From NCBI RefSeq assembly GCF_003260195.1, contig NZ_QEIH01000003.1:124001-188000 (forward strand): DNA of 64,000 nucleotides. The letters are read 5' to 3'. The translations under genes and the position numbers were made by a program. The notes beneath the pieces were generated by a model that searched no databases, had not been told where the DNA came from, and saw nothing but the letters and a program-made list of their open reading frames with translations. This document shows, piece after piece, positions 16,399 through 25,860 of this stretch; the stretch's first letter is position 1, and every line of letters begins with the position of its first letter. This DNA comes from Lutibacter citreus (lineage in GTDB: Bacteria > Bacteroidota > Bacteroidia > Flavobacteriales > Flavobacteriaceae).

Positions 16399-17160
16399 AT
16401 GAAAGTAATTATAATTGAAGATGAAAAACCAGCCGCTCGAAGATTGAGTCGTATGTTAAACGAACTTAGTATTGAACCATTAACAATGTTGCATTCTGTT
16501 GAAGAAGCGGTAAACTGGTTTTTAAATAATGAACATCCAGATCTAATATTTTTAGACATTCAATTATCAGATGGTTTGTCGTTTGAAATTTTTGAGGAAG
16601 TTGAAATAGATAGCGCCATTATTTTTACAACTGCTTATGATGAATATGCTTTAAAAGCCTTTAAACTAAATAGTGTAGATTATTTATTAAAACCAATTGA
16701 TTCCGATGAGTTGGAAAATGCAGTGCAAAAATTTAAAAACTTATACAATACAAAAGAAAATGTAACTTTTGATTTAAATCAACTTAAAAATATAATTTCT
16801 AATACTTCAGGAAATGCTAATAATTATAAAAAACGATTTACTGTAAAAATTGGACAACATATAAAAATGATTTCAACAGCATCTATTGAGTGTTTTTATA
16901 GCGAAAATAAAGCAACACATATTTATACTATAGATAACAGAAGTTATTTATTAGAAGAAACATTAGAAAATTTGGAAAATAAATTACAGTCAGAAACCTT
17001 TTTTAGAGTTAGTAGAAAATACGTTGTAAATATAAATGCAATTAAAGACATTATTTCCTATACAAATAGTCGCTTAAAATTAATATTACATTCTTATAAA
17101 GAAGCTGAAATTATTGTAAGTCGAGAACGTGTAAAAGATTTTAAAGAGTGGATTGGGTAA
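16399..17160 (+). CDS. LytTR family response regulator
   Basis: A 253-residue DNA-binding regulator. The receiver domain (1-120) has the acidic pocket IIIEDEKP, phospho-acceptor D53 in LIFLDIQLSDG, and YLLKPID. The LytTR domain (about 140-250) shows KIGQHIKMISTASIECFYSENKATHIYT and FFRVSRKYVVNINAIKDI. It is the partner of the LytS-type kinase at 14286. Targets are unknown; LytTR proteins bind two direct repeats upstream of their genes. Confidence 0.93.
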   Translation: MKVIIIEDEKPAARRLSRMLNELSIEPLTMLHSVEEAVNWFLNNEHPDLIFLDIQLSDGLSFEIFEEVEIDSAIIFTTAYDEYALKAFKLNSVDYLLKPIDSDELENAVQKFKNLYNTKENVTFDLNQLKNIISNTSGNANNYKKRFTVKIGQHIKMISTASIECFYSENKATHIYTIDNRSYLLEETLENLENKLQSETFFRVSRKYVVNINAIKDIISYTNSRLKLILHSYKEAEIIVSRERVKDFKEWIG

Positions 17161-17180
17161 TATTTTTTAGCATTAATTAT

Positions 17181-17263
17181 AAATTTAACGTCATTACGAA
17201 CGCAGTGAAGTAATCTCATCTTAATAAACAGATTGCTTAGAACCTCGTAAAGACGTTAAATTT
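17181..17263. repeat. REP-like palindromic element between convergent genes
   Basis: Twelve-base perfect inverted ends aaatttaacgtc (17181-17192) and gacgttaaattt (17252-17263) enclose GTCATTACGAACGCAGTGAA, AGTAATCTC and AGATTGCTT. This is the word set of the widespread GTCATTGCGA...GCAATCTC intergenic repeat known from many bacteria including flavobacteria. It lies between two convergent genes and probably ends transcription from both. Confidence 0.7.
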
Positions 17264-17268
17264 TATTT

Positions 17269-19176
17269 TTATTGTTTAACTGGAATTTCAGATTTCTTTA
17301 AATAAGTATCTAAAAACTTAAGGATATTTCCATAAGCTGTTATTTGATTTTCTTTCTTTACAAAACCATGTCCTTCATCTTCAAATAAAACATATTCAAC
17401 AGGAACATCGTTTTTCTTGGCCGCAGCAACAATTTCATCAGATTCTATTTTTAAAACTCTTGGATCCATAGTTCCTTGCAATACAATTAAAGGTTTTGTA
17501 ATATTTTCAGCATGAAATAATGGAGAAATTTTACGTAATCTAACCGAATCTGCAGTATGAGGATCTCCCATTTCTTTGTACAAAGCTTCTCTAAAAGCTT
17601 CCCAATAAGGCGGAATACTTTTTATAGTTCTAAGCCAATTTGTTACACCAAATAAGTTAACACCTACATCAAACTCTTCAGGAGTAAATGTTAATGCTGC
17701 CATAGTCATAAAACCACCATAAGAACCTCCCATAATCCCAATAGATTCTGCATCTATAATTTCTTGTTCAACTAACCAGTTTTTTCCTTCAATACAATCT
17801 TTTAAATCTTTATCTCCATGATTTAAGTCATCCATTTGAAAAAATGTTTTTCCGTAACCACTACTTCCTCTATTATTTACGGCTAAAATTGCATAACCAT
17901 GATTTACTAAATATTGAACAAGTGGATGGTAATATTGACCCGATTGTCCTCCAGGACCTCCGTGAACCATAACCAAAGCAGGAACTTTATTATTCTTGTT
18001 TGCCTGATGAGGTTTGTAATAAATTGCAGGAATCTCAACACCATCAAACGATTTAAATCGAATCACTTCAGAATTAACCATGTGAGTTGGGTCAATTTCT
18101 TTATTTAAAACATCAGTTAATTTTTCAACTTCTTTACTAGCGATGTCATAAATATATAAATTGTAAGGTGAGTTAGAACCACCCACATAAAAGCGAATTT
18201 TGGTTTCATCTCTTGAAAAACCAACACCAATAACACTTCCATTATCAAAAGTTGGCAATTCTATATCATTTCCTGTTTCAGTATCATTAATAAAAACCTT
18301 TGTTTTAGCATCTTCGTTTATAGAAGTTATTTGATACTTTCCATTATAACTAAAGTAACTTGAGGTAATATCCCAAGATTTTTCCATAACTTTTTCTTTA
18401 GTTTTTGTTTCAATATCGTATTTCATAAGGTATGCAAACTCAGAATCTACATCTGTTGTATAATATAGATCTTTACTATCAAGGCTAAAATCTGCAGCTG
18501 AATTTGAACTTAAAATGTCATTTATTTTTGTATAAGATTTATCATTTAAGTTATAAATAAATAAATCACTATCATTTGAATTCACAGTTTTACTAAGTGC
18601 TAAATACTGTTTGTCGTTAGAAATTCCATTAAAATTATAACCTTCTAAATTTTCAAAAAGTAATGTTGGTTCAAAAGTTGAGATATTCATTTCATAAACA
18701 TCAAAAAAGCGTTCATCTCTCTTATTCGATTCAAAAAAGAAACTTTCTTTATTTTTTGCCCAGCCGTAAAAACTGGAATTAGACCCTTTAAAAGGGGTTA
18801 AATCAGTTATTCCAGATGAATCTTTCATATAGATATGATTTAATTCATTTCCATTGTCATCCATTTTAAAAAGAATTCTATCATCATTTGGAAAATACGA
18901 AATTGAAAAAACAGAAGAACTATCTGATTTAGATTCTGGAATAAATTCGCTTGTTTTTGTTGAAACAGTGAACATATTGTAAACTCCTGTTCTATTGCTG
19001 GTTATAAGTAATTTAGACTTGTCTGTGGAGAAGCTTCCGCCATAAACCGATTCATTGTCCATAAATTGATTAATAGAATATTCTTTTAAATTTTGAACCG
19101 AATTATCAGTTTCTTTTGTTTCACTTTTACAAGCTATAAGTAGCATTGGCAGTAAATAATAAATAAATTTTTTCAT
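17269..19176 (-). CDS. S9 family prolyl oligopeptidase-type peptidase, lipoprotein
   Basis: A 635-residue lipoprotein (MKKFIYYLLPMLLIACKSE with LIAC lipobox), so it acts in the cell envelope. An N-terminal beta-propeller made of TolB/WD-like repeats (to about residue 370) caps a C-terminal alpha/beta hydrolase. The catalytic triad is visible: S485 in GGSYGGF, D571 in TMDPRVLK and H603 in DEGHGF; MVHGGPGGQ forms the oxyanion region. It cleaves peptides, possibly dipeptides or tripeptides from the N terminus. Divergent from rpsA, convergent on the LytTR gene. Confidence 0.92.
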   Translation of the reverse strand: MKKFIYYLLPMLLIACKSETKETDNSVQNLKEYSINQFMDNESVYGGSFSTDKSKLLITSNRTGVYNMFTVSTKTSEFIPESKSDSSSVFSISYFPNDDRILFKMDDNGNELNHIYMKDSSGITDLTPFKGSNSSFYGWAKNKESFFFESNKRDERFFDVYEMNISTFEPTLLFENLEGYNFNGISNDKQYLALSKTVNSNDSDLFIYNLNDKSYTKINDILSSNSAADFSLDSKDLYYTTDVDSEFAYLMKYDIETKTKEKVMEKSWDITSSYFSYNGKYQITSINEDAKTKVFINDTETGNDIELPTFDNGSVIGVGFSRDETKIRFYVGGSNSPYNLYIYDIASKEVEKLTDVLNKEIDPTHMVNSEVIRFKSFDGVEIPAIYYKPHQANKNNKVPALVMVHGGPGGQSGQYYHPLVQYLVNHGYAILAVNNRGSSGYGKTFFQMDDLNHGDKDLKDCIEGKNWLVEQEIIDAESIGIMGGSYGGFMTMAALTFTPEEFDVGVNLFGVTNWLRTIKSIPPYWEAFREALYKEMGDPHTADSVRLRKISPLFHAENITKPLIVLQGTMDPRVLKIESDEIVAAAKKNDVPVEYVLFEDEGHGFVKKENQITAYGNILKFLDTYLKKSEIPVKQ

Positions 19177-19247
19177 AAAATTAGTTTTTAGATAATTACA
19201 ATATAGTAATTATCAGTAAATTGAATATTTAATTGACTAAAAACTTA

Positions 19248-19278
19248 TTGCTATTTCAAATACTTTTCACTAAATTTG
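19248..19278 (+). promoter_or_regulatory. rpsA promoter (-33 TTG and -7 TAAATTTG)
   Basis: TTG at 19248-19250 and TAAATTTG at 19271-19278 are separated by 20 nt, within the range of the Bacteroidota housekeeping promoter. The predicted transcript starts near 19285, leaving a leader of about 120 nt before the rpsA ATG. Confidence 0.65.
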
Positions 19279-19281
19279 CAC

Positions 19282-19311
19282 TCCTTTTTACGAGAACAGA
19301 TTTAAAAAGGA
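19282..19311 (+). promoter_or_regulatory. Hairpin at the start of the rpsA leader
   Basis: TCCTTTTT (19282-19289) pairs with AAAAAGGA (19304-19311) right at the predicted 5' end of the rpsA transcript. It may stabilise the mRNA or serve in autoregulation by S1; this is inference. Confidence 0.35.
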
Positions 19312-19403
19312 ATTTTATTTAATTATATATAAATAATCTCTTTGCGTTATTATCGTTTAAAAATCTGAATAACAATGAGATACAAAAATAATCATCAGCA
19401 AAT

Positions 19404-21263
19404 ATGTCTGAAGAAACAAAAAAAACTGAAGAGCAAGTAGATGCTCCTAAAGTTGAAAAAACTGAAGCTGCTGCTCCTGCAGAAGCAAAACAAGAAGCTG
19501 CTCCTGTAGTTGAAGAAGTAAAAGTAACTCCTGAAGAATTTCTAGAAAGCTTTGACTGGCACAAATACGAAGAAGGAATTGAAGCAGTTGACGAAGAAAA
19601 TATTAAAGCCTTTGAAGCTGCCTTAGAAGGTACTTTAGGAATGGTTAATGAAAGAGAAGTAATTGATGGAACTGTTGTAAGAAAAACAGAACGTGAAGTA
19701 ATTATTGACATTAACTCAAAATCAGAAGGTGTTATCTCTTTAAATGAATTTCGTTACAATCCTAACTTAGCTGTTGGTGATATTGTTGAAGTTTTAGTTG
19801 ACAAGAGAGAAGATAGTACTGGTCAATTAGTATTATCTCACAAAAAAGCAAGAGTTATTAAAGCTTGGGATCGTGTAAACAATGCTCACGAAACAGGTGA
19901 AGTAGTTAACGGTTTTGTTAAGTGTAGAACTCGTGGTGGTATGATTGTAGATGTTTTTGGAATTGAAGCATTCTTACCAGGTTCTCAAATTGATGTTAAA
20001 CCAATTAGAGATTACGATCAATATGTAGAGAAAACAATGGAATTCAAAGTTGTGAAAATCAACCAAGAATTTAAAAATGTTGTTGTATCTCATAAAGCAC
20101 TTATTGAAGCTGATATTGAAATTCAGAAAAAAGAAATTATTGGTAAATTAGAAAAAGGACAAGTATTAGAAGGTGTTGTTAAAAACATTACTTCTTACGG
20201 TGTATTTGTTGATTTAGGTGGTGTTGACGGTTTAGTTCACATTACAGATTTATCTTGGTCTAGAATTAACCACCCAAGTGAGGTTGTTGAATTAGATCAA
20301 ACATTAAACGTTGTAATTCTTGATTTTGATGATGAGAAAACAAGAATCCAATTAGGATTAAAACAATTAAATGCTCACCCTTGGGAAGCATTAGATGATA
20401 CTATTAAAGTTGGAGACAAAGTTAAAGGTAAAGTTGTTGTTTTAGCTGATTACGGTGCGTTTATTGAAGTAGCACAAGGAGTTGAAGGATTAATTCACGT
20501 TTCTGAAATGTCTTGGTCTACTCACTTACGTTCTGCTCAAGATTTCGTAAAAGTTGGTGACGAAGTTGAAGCGCAAGTTTTAACTTTAGATAGAGAAGAA
20601 AGAAAAATGTCTCTTGGTATTAAACAATTACATCCAGATCCTTGGAATAATATTGTTGAAAAATACCCAGTTGGTTCAACTCATACAGGAACTGTACGTA
20701 ACTACACTAACTTTGGTGTGTTTGTAGAGTTAGAAGAAGGAATTGACGGATTAGTTTATATTTCTGATCTTTCTTGGACTAAGAAAATTAAGCATCCATC
20801 AGATTTCACATCTGTAGGTGATAAATTAGAAGTTCAAGTGTTAGAATTAGATGTTGAAGGACGTAAATTAAATTTAGGTCATAAACAAACTACTGAAAAT
20901 CCTTGGGATGAACATGAAGCTACTTTCTCAATTGATTCAATTCACGAAGGTGTTGTGAAAGAGAAAAGTGATAAAGGTTTAATCGTTAGTTTACAAGACG
21001 GAGTAGAAGCATTTGTTCCTAGTCGTTTTACAACTAAAGAAGATGGAACTAAATTAGCTAAAGGAGATACAGACAAGTTTAAAGTTATTGAATTCAATAA
21101 AGAATTTAGACGTGTAGTAGCTTCTCATACTTCAATATTTAAAGCTCAAGAAGAGAAAAATATCAAATCAGTTCAGAAAAAAGCTGAATCTGCTGATAAA
21201 ACTACTCTTGGTGATTTAGGTGGTGATTTAGCTGCATTAAAAAGAAAAATGGAAGGGAAATAG
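19404..21263 (+). CDS. rpsA: 30S ribosomal protein S1
   Basis: Binds mRNA on the small ribosomal subunit. The 619-residue protein has an acidic, Ala/Pro-rich N-terminal extension (residues 1-45) followed by six S1 repeats; clear copies include VVNGFVKCRTRGGMIVDVFG, GVVKNITSYGVFVDLGG, KGKVVVLADYGAFIEV and GTVRNYTNFGVFVELEEG. Longer than E. coli S1 (557) because of the N-terminal extension. Codon use is strongly biased, as for highly expressed genes. Preceded by a strong promoter and a long leader. Confidence 0.96.
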   Translation: MSEETKKTEEQVDAPKVEKTEAAAPAEAKQEAAPVVEEVKVTPEEFLESFDWHKYEEGIEAVDEENIKAFEAALEGTLGMVNEREVIDGTVVRKTEREVIIDINSKSEGVISLNEFRYNPNLAVGDIVEVLVDKREDSTGQLVLSHKKARVIKAWDRVNNAHETGEVVNGFVKCRTRGGMIVDVFGIEAFLPGSQIDVKPIRDYDQYVEKTMEFKVVKINQEFKNVVVSHKALIEADIEIQKKEIIGKLEKGQVLEGVVKNITSYGVFVDLGGVDGLVHITDLSWSRINHPSEVVELDQTLNVVILDFDDEKTRIQLGLKQLNAHPWEALDDTIKVGDKVKGKVVVLADYGAFIEVAQGVEGLIHVSEMSWSTHLRSAQDFVKVGDEVEAQVLTLDREERKMSLGIKQLHPDPWNNIVEKYPVGSTHTGTVRNYTNFGVFVELEEGIDGLVYISDLSWTKKIKHPSDFTSVGDKLEVQVLELDVEGRKLNLGHKQTTENPWDEHEATFSIDSIHEGVVKEKSDKGLIVSLQDGVEAFVPSRFTTKEDGTKLAKGDTDKFKVIEFNKEFRRVVASHTSIFKAQEEKNIKSVQKKAESADKTTLGDLGGDLAALKRKMEGK

Positions 21264-21289
21264 TATTTCTTAATTCATTTAAATATATT

Positions 21290-21322
21290 AAAAGCTGCAT
21301 CAATTTTGGTGCAGCTTTTTTT
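21290..21322 (+). terminator. rpsA terminator
   Basis: The stem aaagctgca / tgcagcttt is followed by a run of eight T residues, 27 nt after the rpsA stop. Confidence 0.8.
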
Positions 21323-21499
21323 TATGCATTTTATATAGTATTAGTGTTTATTTGACTACCCTTAAACGTCTTTTAATTCTTGTAATTACACTTTGTTTAA
21401 ATTAAGTTAATGTTCTTGCTTTTTCAGTAATTAATTGCTTAAAACAGGTAATTTGGCGCTTAATTATTTAAGATGTACCTATATGTATTAAAACCAAAA

Positions 21500-21536
21500 A
21501 AAGGCTTCAAGATTTTATAAATCTTGAAGCCTTTTA
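21500..21536 (-). terminator. Cytochrome c gene terminator
   Basis: A perfect 14-bp stem, aaaggcttcaagat / atcttgaagccttt, with A/T-rich flanks on both sides, about 40 nt past the stop of the minus-strand gene. The 175 nt between this and the rpsA terminator hold nothing recognisable. Confidence 0.8.
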
Positions 21537-21574
21537 TATTTTAATTTTAGAATAATATCTAAAACTACAATTCT

Positions 21575-21994
21575 TTATTTTATAGATCTCATATAAGCTG
21601 CAATAGCTGCTAATTCATCTCCAGATAAATCTTTTACAAAACCATCTAAATTAGCTTTCATAATAGCTACTTGTCCTGGGTCTGTATCAACAATTGCTTC
21701 AGATTCTCCTTTTAAGAATTTTACAATATTCCCTTTTTGCTCAGCATATACTTTATTTATATCTTTAATTGAAGGTCCAATTACTTTTGCATCTGCTTGG
21801 TGGCAAGTAGCACAAGTTTTAGACGTAAATAATTGTTTTCCTAATTCTAAATTGTCAACAACAACATCTTTAACCTCTTTTTTTACTTGTTCAACTTTCG
21901 TTTCAACTTCTTTTTTAACTTCTTCTTTCTTTTTTTCACCACAACTTGTAAAAATTACAGCCGCTAAACCTAACACTAAAACCGATTTTTTCAT
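21575..21994 (-). CDS. Class I c-type cytochrome, lipoprotein
   Basis: A 139-residue membrane-tethered cytochrome. The signal MKKSVLVLGLAAVIFTSC ends at lipidation cysteine C18. A charged, heptad-like Lys/Glu linker (19-45) leads to the haem domain with CATCH (C61, C64, H65) and probable axial M112 in VAIMKANLDG; it ends with ELAAIAAYMRSIK. It carries electrons in the periplasm, perhaps to a terminal oxidase. The ATG at 21994 gives a proper signal peptide, unlike the longer upstream reading. Confidence 0.9.
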   Translation of the reverse strand: MKKSVLVLGLAAVIFTSCGEKKKEEVKKEVETKVEQVKKEVKDVVVDNLELGKQLFTSKTCATCHQADAKVIGPSIKDINKVYAEQKGNIVKFLKGESEAIVDTDPGQVAIMKANLDGFVKDLSGDELAAIAAYMRSIK

Positions 21995-22170
21995 TTTTTT
22001 AAATTTAATTATTGATACAAACAAATTTATATATTTAATTTTAACCAAGTGTGCTTTTTATGACAAAAAAACTAATAAATATTTGATGTTCTTTAAATTA
22101 TATTTAGAATTGATAAGATTGTATTGTAATATGATAGTTGAAACAAAATTAAAGCATGTATTCTTCTAAA

Positions 22171-22178
22171 TAATTTTG
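22171..22178 (+). promoter_or_regulatory. -7 element upstream of rocD
   Basis: TAATTTTG matches TAnnTTTG; a second similar word (taatttgc) follows at once. It is 80 nt before the rocD ATG. No clear -33 was seen. Confidence 0.35.
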
Positions 22179-22257
22179 TAATTTGCGAACTTACTGTGGA
22201 TGATTTCTCTCCTACAAGAAGGAATTGATAAAATTCAATTTTAAACTTATTAATAAG

Positions 22258-23493
22258 ATGGTTTCAGAAACACTATCATCAGAACAAGCAATCGAATTAG
22301 AAAACAATTATGGAGCTCACAACTACCATCCATTACCTGTTGTATTAAGCAAAGGTGAAGGAGTATTTGTATGGGATGTTGAAGGTAAACGATATTATGA
22401 TTTTTTATCGGCATATTCAGCTGTTAATCAGGGGCATTGTCATCCTAAAATTATAAAAGCTTTAACGGAACAAGCAAGTACTTTAACACTAACGTCTCGT
22501 GCTTTTTATAACGATGTTTTAGGTGCATATGAAAAATTTGCAACTGAGTTTTTTGGTTTTGATAAAATATTACCCATGAATACAGGGGCAGAAGCTGTTG
22601 AAACAGCCATTAAGTTATGCCGAAAATATGCATACGAAAAAAAGGGAATCCCTGAAAATGAAGCAGAAATTATTGTTTGTAAAAATAATTTTCACGGAAG
22701 AACTACAACTATTATTTCTTTTTCTAATGATGAAGATGCACGTAAAAACTTTGGTCCTTTTACTAAAGGATTTATTAAAATAGAATATGATAATTTAAAA
22801 GCATTAGAAGAGGCTTTAAATTCAAGCAATAATATAGCTGGTTTTTTAGTTGAACCTATACAAGGTGAGGCTGGAGTTTATGTACCTTCTGAAGGTTATT
22901 TATCAAAAGCAAAAGCTTTATGTGAAAAACATAACGTTTTATTTATTGCAGATGAAGTACAAACAGGAGTTGCAAGAACAGGACAATTATTAGCTGTGGA
23001 TCATGAAAATGTAAAACCAGATATTTTAATTTTAGGAAAAGCATTAAGTGGTGGAGTTTATCCAGTATCAGCTGTTTTTTCAAATAATGAAATTATGGAT
23101 GTAATTAAACCTGGGCAACATGGTTCTACATTTGGAGGAAATCCATTAGCTTGTAAAGTAGCTATTGCAGCGCTTAAAGTTGTTAAAGAAGAAAATTTAG
23201 CAGAAAATTCTGAAAAATTAGGAAAATTATTTAGATCTGAACTTCAAAAATTTGCAACTTCTAATAAATTGGTAAAGCTAGTTAGAGGTAAAGGATTGTT
23301 AAATGCAATTGTAATTAATGATTCTGAAGATAGTTCAACAGCTTGGGATATTTGTATAAAATTAAGAGATAATGGATTGCTTGCAAAACCAACACACGGA
23401 AATATAATTAGATTTGCTCCTCCATTAGTAATGAATGAAGAACAATTACTTGAATGTGTATCTATAATTAAAAAAACAATTTCTGAATTTTAA
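22258..23493 (+). CDS. rocD: Ornithine--oxo-acid aminotransferase
   Basis: A PLP-dependent class III aminotransferase that converts ornithine and 2-oxoglutarate to glutamate semialdehyde and glutamate (arginine/proline metabolism). The 411-residue protein shows [14 protein letters not shown] and [17 protein letters not shown] typical of ornithine aminotransferases, the cofactor segment [28 protein letters not shown] and the Schiff-base lysine in [13 protein letters not shown]. The ATG at 22258 is chosen over an in-frame TTG 33 nt upstream because family similarity begins there. Followed by a strong terminator. Confidence 0.94.
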   Translation: MVSETLSSEQAIELENNYGAHNYHPLPVVLSKGEGVFVWDVEGKRYYDFLSAYSAVNQGHCHPKIIKALTEQASTLTLTSRAFYNDVLGAYEKFATEFFGFDKILPMNTGAEAVETAIKLCRKYAYEKKGIPENEAEIIVCKNNFHGRTTTIISFSNDEDARKNFGPFTKGFIKIEYDNLKALEEALNSSNNIAGFLVEPIQGEAGVYVPSEGYLSKAKALCEKHNVLFIADEVQTGVARTGQLLAVDHENVKPDILILGKALSGGVYPVSAVFSNNEIMDVIKPGQHGSTFGGNPLACKVAIAALKVVKEENLAENSEKLGKLFRSELQKFATSNKLVKLVRGKGLLNAIVINDSEDSSTAWDICIKLRDNGLLAKPTHGNIIRFAPPLVMNEEQLLECVSIIKKTISEF

Positions 23494-23514
23494 ATATAGA
23501 AATTTTAAATAACT

Positions 23515-23541
23515 AAAAATGCGGCAATTGCCGCATTTTTA
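23515..23541 (+). terminator. rocD terminator
   Basis: The palindrome aaaaatgcggcaa / ttgccgcattttt is a perfect 13-bp inverted repeat followed by AT-rich DNA, 22 nt after the rocD stop. Confidence 0.8.
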
Positions 23542-23742
23542 ATTTGTAGAAAACTGATGTTTTAATAGAGTATAAGTGTACTCTAAAACAACAATGTAAG
23601 AACTTAAATACCATAAATTGTTAGTATATATTTATTGAAATTAACTAAATCATTATAAATCAAAATAATAGGTTTTAATAAATACTTGAAAATTTTAAAT
23701 ATCATAATTGAATTTTTGTTACAATAAACCAAATAAAACAAG

Positions 23743-23750
23743 TACTTTTG
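23743..23750 (+). promoter_or_regulatory. -7 element of the typA promoter
   Basis: TACTTTTG matches TAnnTTTG and lies 21 nt before the ATG at 23772. It overlaps a possible upstream start, which argues for the ATG at 23772. Confidence 0.55.
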
Positions 23751-23771
23751 CAGCGCTTTAAAAATCAGAAC

Positions 23772-25541
23772 ATGAAAAGTATAAGAAATATAGCTATTAT
23801 AGCTCACGTTGATCACGGGAAAACTACGTTGGTTGATAAAATTATTGATCAAGCACACATTTTAGATGAACGTAAAGAACGTACAGATTTATTATTAGAT
23901 AGTAATGATTTGGAACGTGAACGTGGAATAACCATTCTTTCAAAAAATGTTTCTATTACCTATAAAGGTGTAAAAATAAATATTATTGATACTCCTGGTC
24001 ACGCCGATTTTGGTGGAGAGGTAGAACGTGTATTAAAAATGGCTGATGGTGTATTATTATTAGTTGATGCTTTTGAAGGTCCTATGCCTCAAACACGTTT
24101 TGTTCTAGGTAAAGCAGTTGAATTAGGTTTAACACCTATAGTTGTTGTAAATAAAGTTGACAAAGAAAATTGTACTCCTGATTTAGTTCATGAGAAGGTT
24201 TTTGATTTAATGTTTGCTTTAGATGCAAGTGATCATCAATTAGAGTTTGCTACTGTTTACGGTTCAGCAAAAAATGGTTGGATGAACTATGATTGGAAAG
24301 ATGAGACAGATAATATTATTCCTTTATTAGATTCTATTTTAAAATATATTCCAGAAGCACCTTATAAAGAAGGTACTCCACAAATGCAGATTACATCTCT
24401 TGATTTCTCATCATTTGTTGGTCGTATTGCAATTGGACGTGTTTTTAGAGGAGATTTAGAACAAGGAAAAGACTATATGCTTTGTAAAGCAGATGGTACT
24501 ACTAAAAAAGTACGTATTAAAGAACTACATACTTTTGAAGGTTTAGGGAAAAATCAAGCCGATAAGGTAAGAAGTGGAGATATTTGTGCTCTTACGGGTA
24601 TTGAAGGTTTTGAAATTGGTGATACTATCGCTGATATAGAAAACCCTGAAGCATTACCTAGATTAAAGGTAGATGAGCCTACAATGAGTATGCTTTTCAC
24701 TATTAATAACTCTCCGTTTTTTGGAAAAGAAGGTAAGTATGTAACATCTCGTCACTTAAGAGATAGATTGTATAAAGAAACTGAAAAGAACTTAGCTTTA
24801 AGAGTTGAGGATACTGATTCAGAGGATAAATTCAATGTATTTGGTCGTGGAATTCTGCATTTATCTGTTTTAATTGAAACAATGCGTAGAGAAGGTTACG
24901 AATTACAAGTTGGTAGACCTCAAGTAATTATTAAAGAAATTGATGGTGTAAAATGTGAGCCTTATGAAACATTAGTAATTAATGTACCAGAAGAGTCTGC
25001 AAGTAAAGCTATTAATTTAGTATCTCTTAGAAAAGGTGACTTATTAGTAATGGAACCTAAAGGAGATTTACAACATTTAGAATTTGATATCCCTTCAAGA
25101 GGTTTAATAGGATTACGTAATAAAATTTTAACAGCTACTCAAGGTGAGGCTATTATAAATCATAGATTACGTGGCTTTGATGTTCACAAAGGAGAAATTG
25201 GAACTTCAAATAATGGAGCTTTAGTTTCAGGAGATGCAGGGAAAGCAACAGCTTATTCAATTGATAAGCTTGGTGATAGAGGAGTTTTCTTTATTGATAT
25301 CAATCAAGAAATATATAAAGGTCAGGTTGTAGGTGAAAATAATAGACAAGATGATATGTCTATTAATTTAACTAAAGGTAAAAAATTGACAAACGTTCGT
25401 AAGTCAGGTACAGATACAGCTGTAAATATTGCTCCTAAAAGAGAATTTTCATTAGAAGAGTGTATGGAATACATTAAGGATGATGAGTATTTAGAAGTAA
25501 CACCTCAAAGTTTAAGAATGAGAAAAATTAATTTTAAATAA
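23772..25541 (+). CDS. typA: Ribosome-associated GTPase TypA/BipA
   Basis: A translational GTPase that binds the ribosome and aids assembly or stress adaptation. The 589-residue protein has intact G motifs: AHVDHGKTT, RGITI, DTPGHADF with the catalytic His, and NKVD. These are followed by domain II, an EF-G-like domain III/V (GRGILHLSVLIETMRREGYE) and the TypA-specific C-terminal domain (MSINLTKGKKLTNVR). Its intact DTPGH is a useful contrast to the EF-G paralogue at 11246. Single gene with its own terminator. Confidence 0.96.
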   Translation: MKSIRNIAIIAHVDHGKTTLVDKIIDQAHILDERKERTDLLLDSNDLERERGITILSKNVSITYKGVKINIIDTPGHADFGGEVERVLKMADGVLLLVDAFEGPMPQTRFVLGKAVELGLTPIVVVNKVDKENCTPDLVHEKVFDLMFALDASDHQLEFATVYGSAKNGWMNYDWKDETDNIIPLLDSILKYIPEAPYKEGTPQMQITSLDFSSFVGRIAIGRVFRGDLEQGKDYMLCKADGTTKKVRIKELHTFEGLGKNQADKVRSGDICALTGIEGFEIGDTIADIENPEALPRLKVDEPTMSMLFTINNSPFFGKEGKYVTSRHLRDRLYKETEKNLALRVEDTDSEDKFNVFGRGILHLSVLIETMRREGYELQVGRPQVIIKEIDGVKCEPYETLVINVPEESASKAINLVSLRKGDLLVMEPKGDLQHLEFDIPSRGLIGLRNKILTATQGEAIINHRLRGFDVHKGEIGTSNNGALVSGDAGKATAYSIDKLGDRGVFFIDINQEIYKGQVVGENNRQDDMSINLTKGKKLTNVRKSGTDTAVNIAPKREFSLEECMEYIKDDEYLEVTPQSLRMRKINFK

Positions 25542-25561
25542 AAATTAATTTTATAATTATA

Positions 25562-25602
25562 AAAAAACCAACTTATATCAATAATGATTTAAGTTGGTTT
25601 TT
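25562..25602 (+). terminator. typA terminator
   Basis: The long stem aaaccaactta / taagttggttt with partial pairing of the inner bases ends in a T run. On the other strand it coincides with the end of the decayed gene at 25589-25860. Confidence 0.75.
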
Positions 25603-25860
25603 CTGTTATAACAGCTATTTTAGAATCTCCAAAAACATCTAAATTGCTCTTATAAAAATCTGCAATTAACAAATAGTCATTTATGTTCATTTTAAAAGAA
25701 GCATTTTTATAATTTAATACAAATCGTTTTGTTTCTGGTGGTATTAATTTATTTTCAAAAATATAATCCCAGGTAGCTTTAAGATCTGTAATTGTAATTT
25801 CGCTAATATAATTTTTAAAAAAATATTATTGGAGCTGTCAAATTCAAATTTACTTATCAC
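25589..25860 (-). pseudogene. Frameshifted remnant of a small conserved protein
   Basis: Reading the minus strand gives V-ISKFEFDSSNNIF in one frame and then, after a run of seven A residues on the plus strand (25817-25823), continues in another frame as FKNYISEITITDLKATWD, then about 60 residues including PPETKRFVLNYKNASFK and ending SKIAVITEKPT before a stop at 25589-25591. The pieces together look like one compact soluble protein of about 90 residues, and I suspect the intact family is longer. The probable start is GTG at 25858-25860. The family was not named. Confidence 0.5.

Noticed and set aside
19319..19711. Minus-strand Ser/Thr-rich open frame of 130 codons
   Set aside because: It is the reverse of the Ala/Glu/Lys-rich start of ribosomal protein S1 and covers its promoter leader.
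21852..22169. Plus-strand open frame of 105 codons opposite the cytochrome c start
   Set aside because: Ser/Thr/Phe-rich reverse of the Lys/Glu linker of the cytochrome, followed by random AT-rich sequence.
23604..23858. Minus-strand open frame of 84 codons upstream of typA
   Set aside because: It runs into the typA P-loop coding region, crosses its promoter, and is Ile/Asn/Tyr-rich as expected for random AT-rich DNA.
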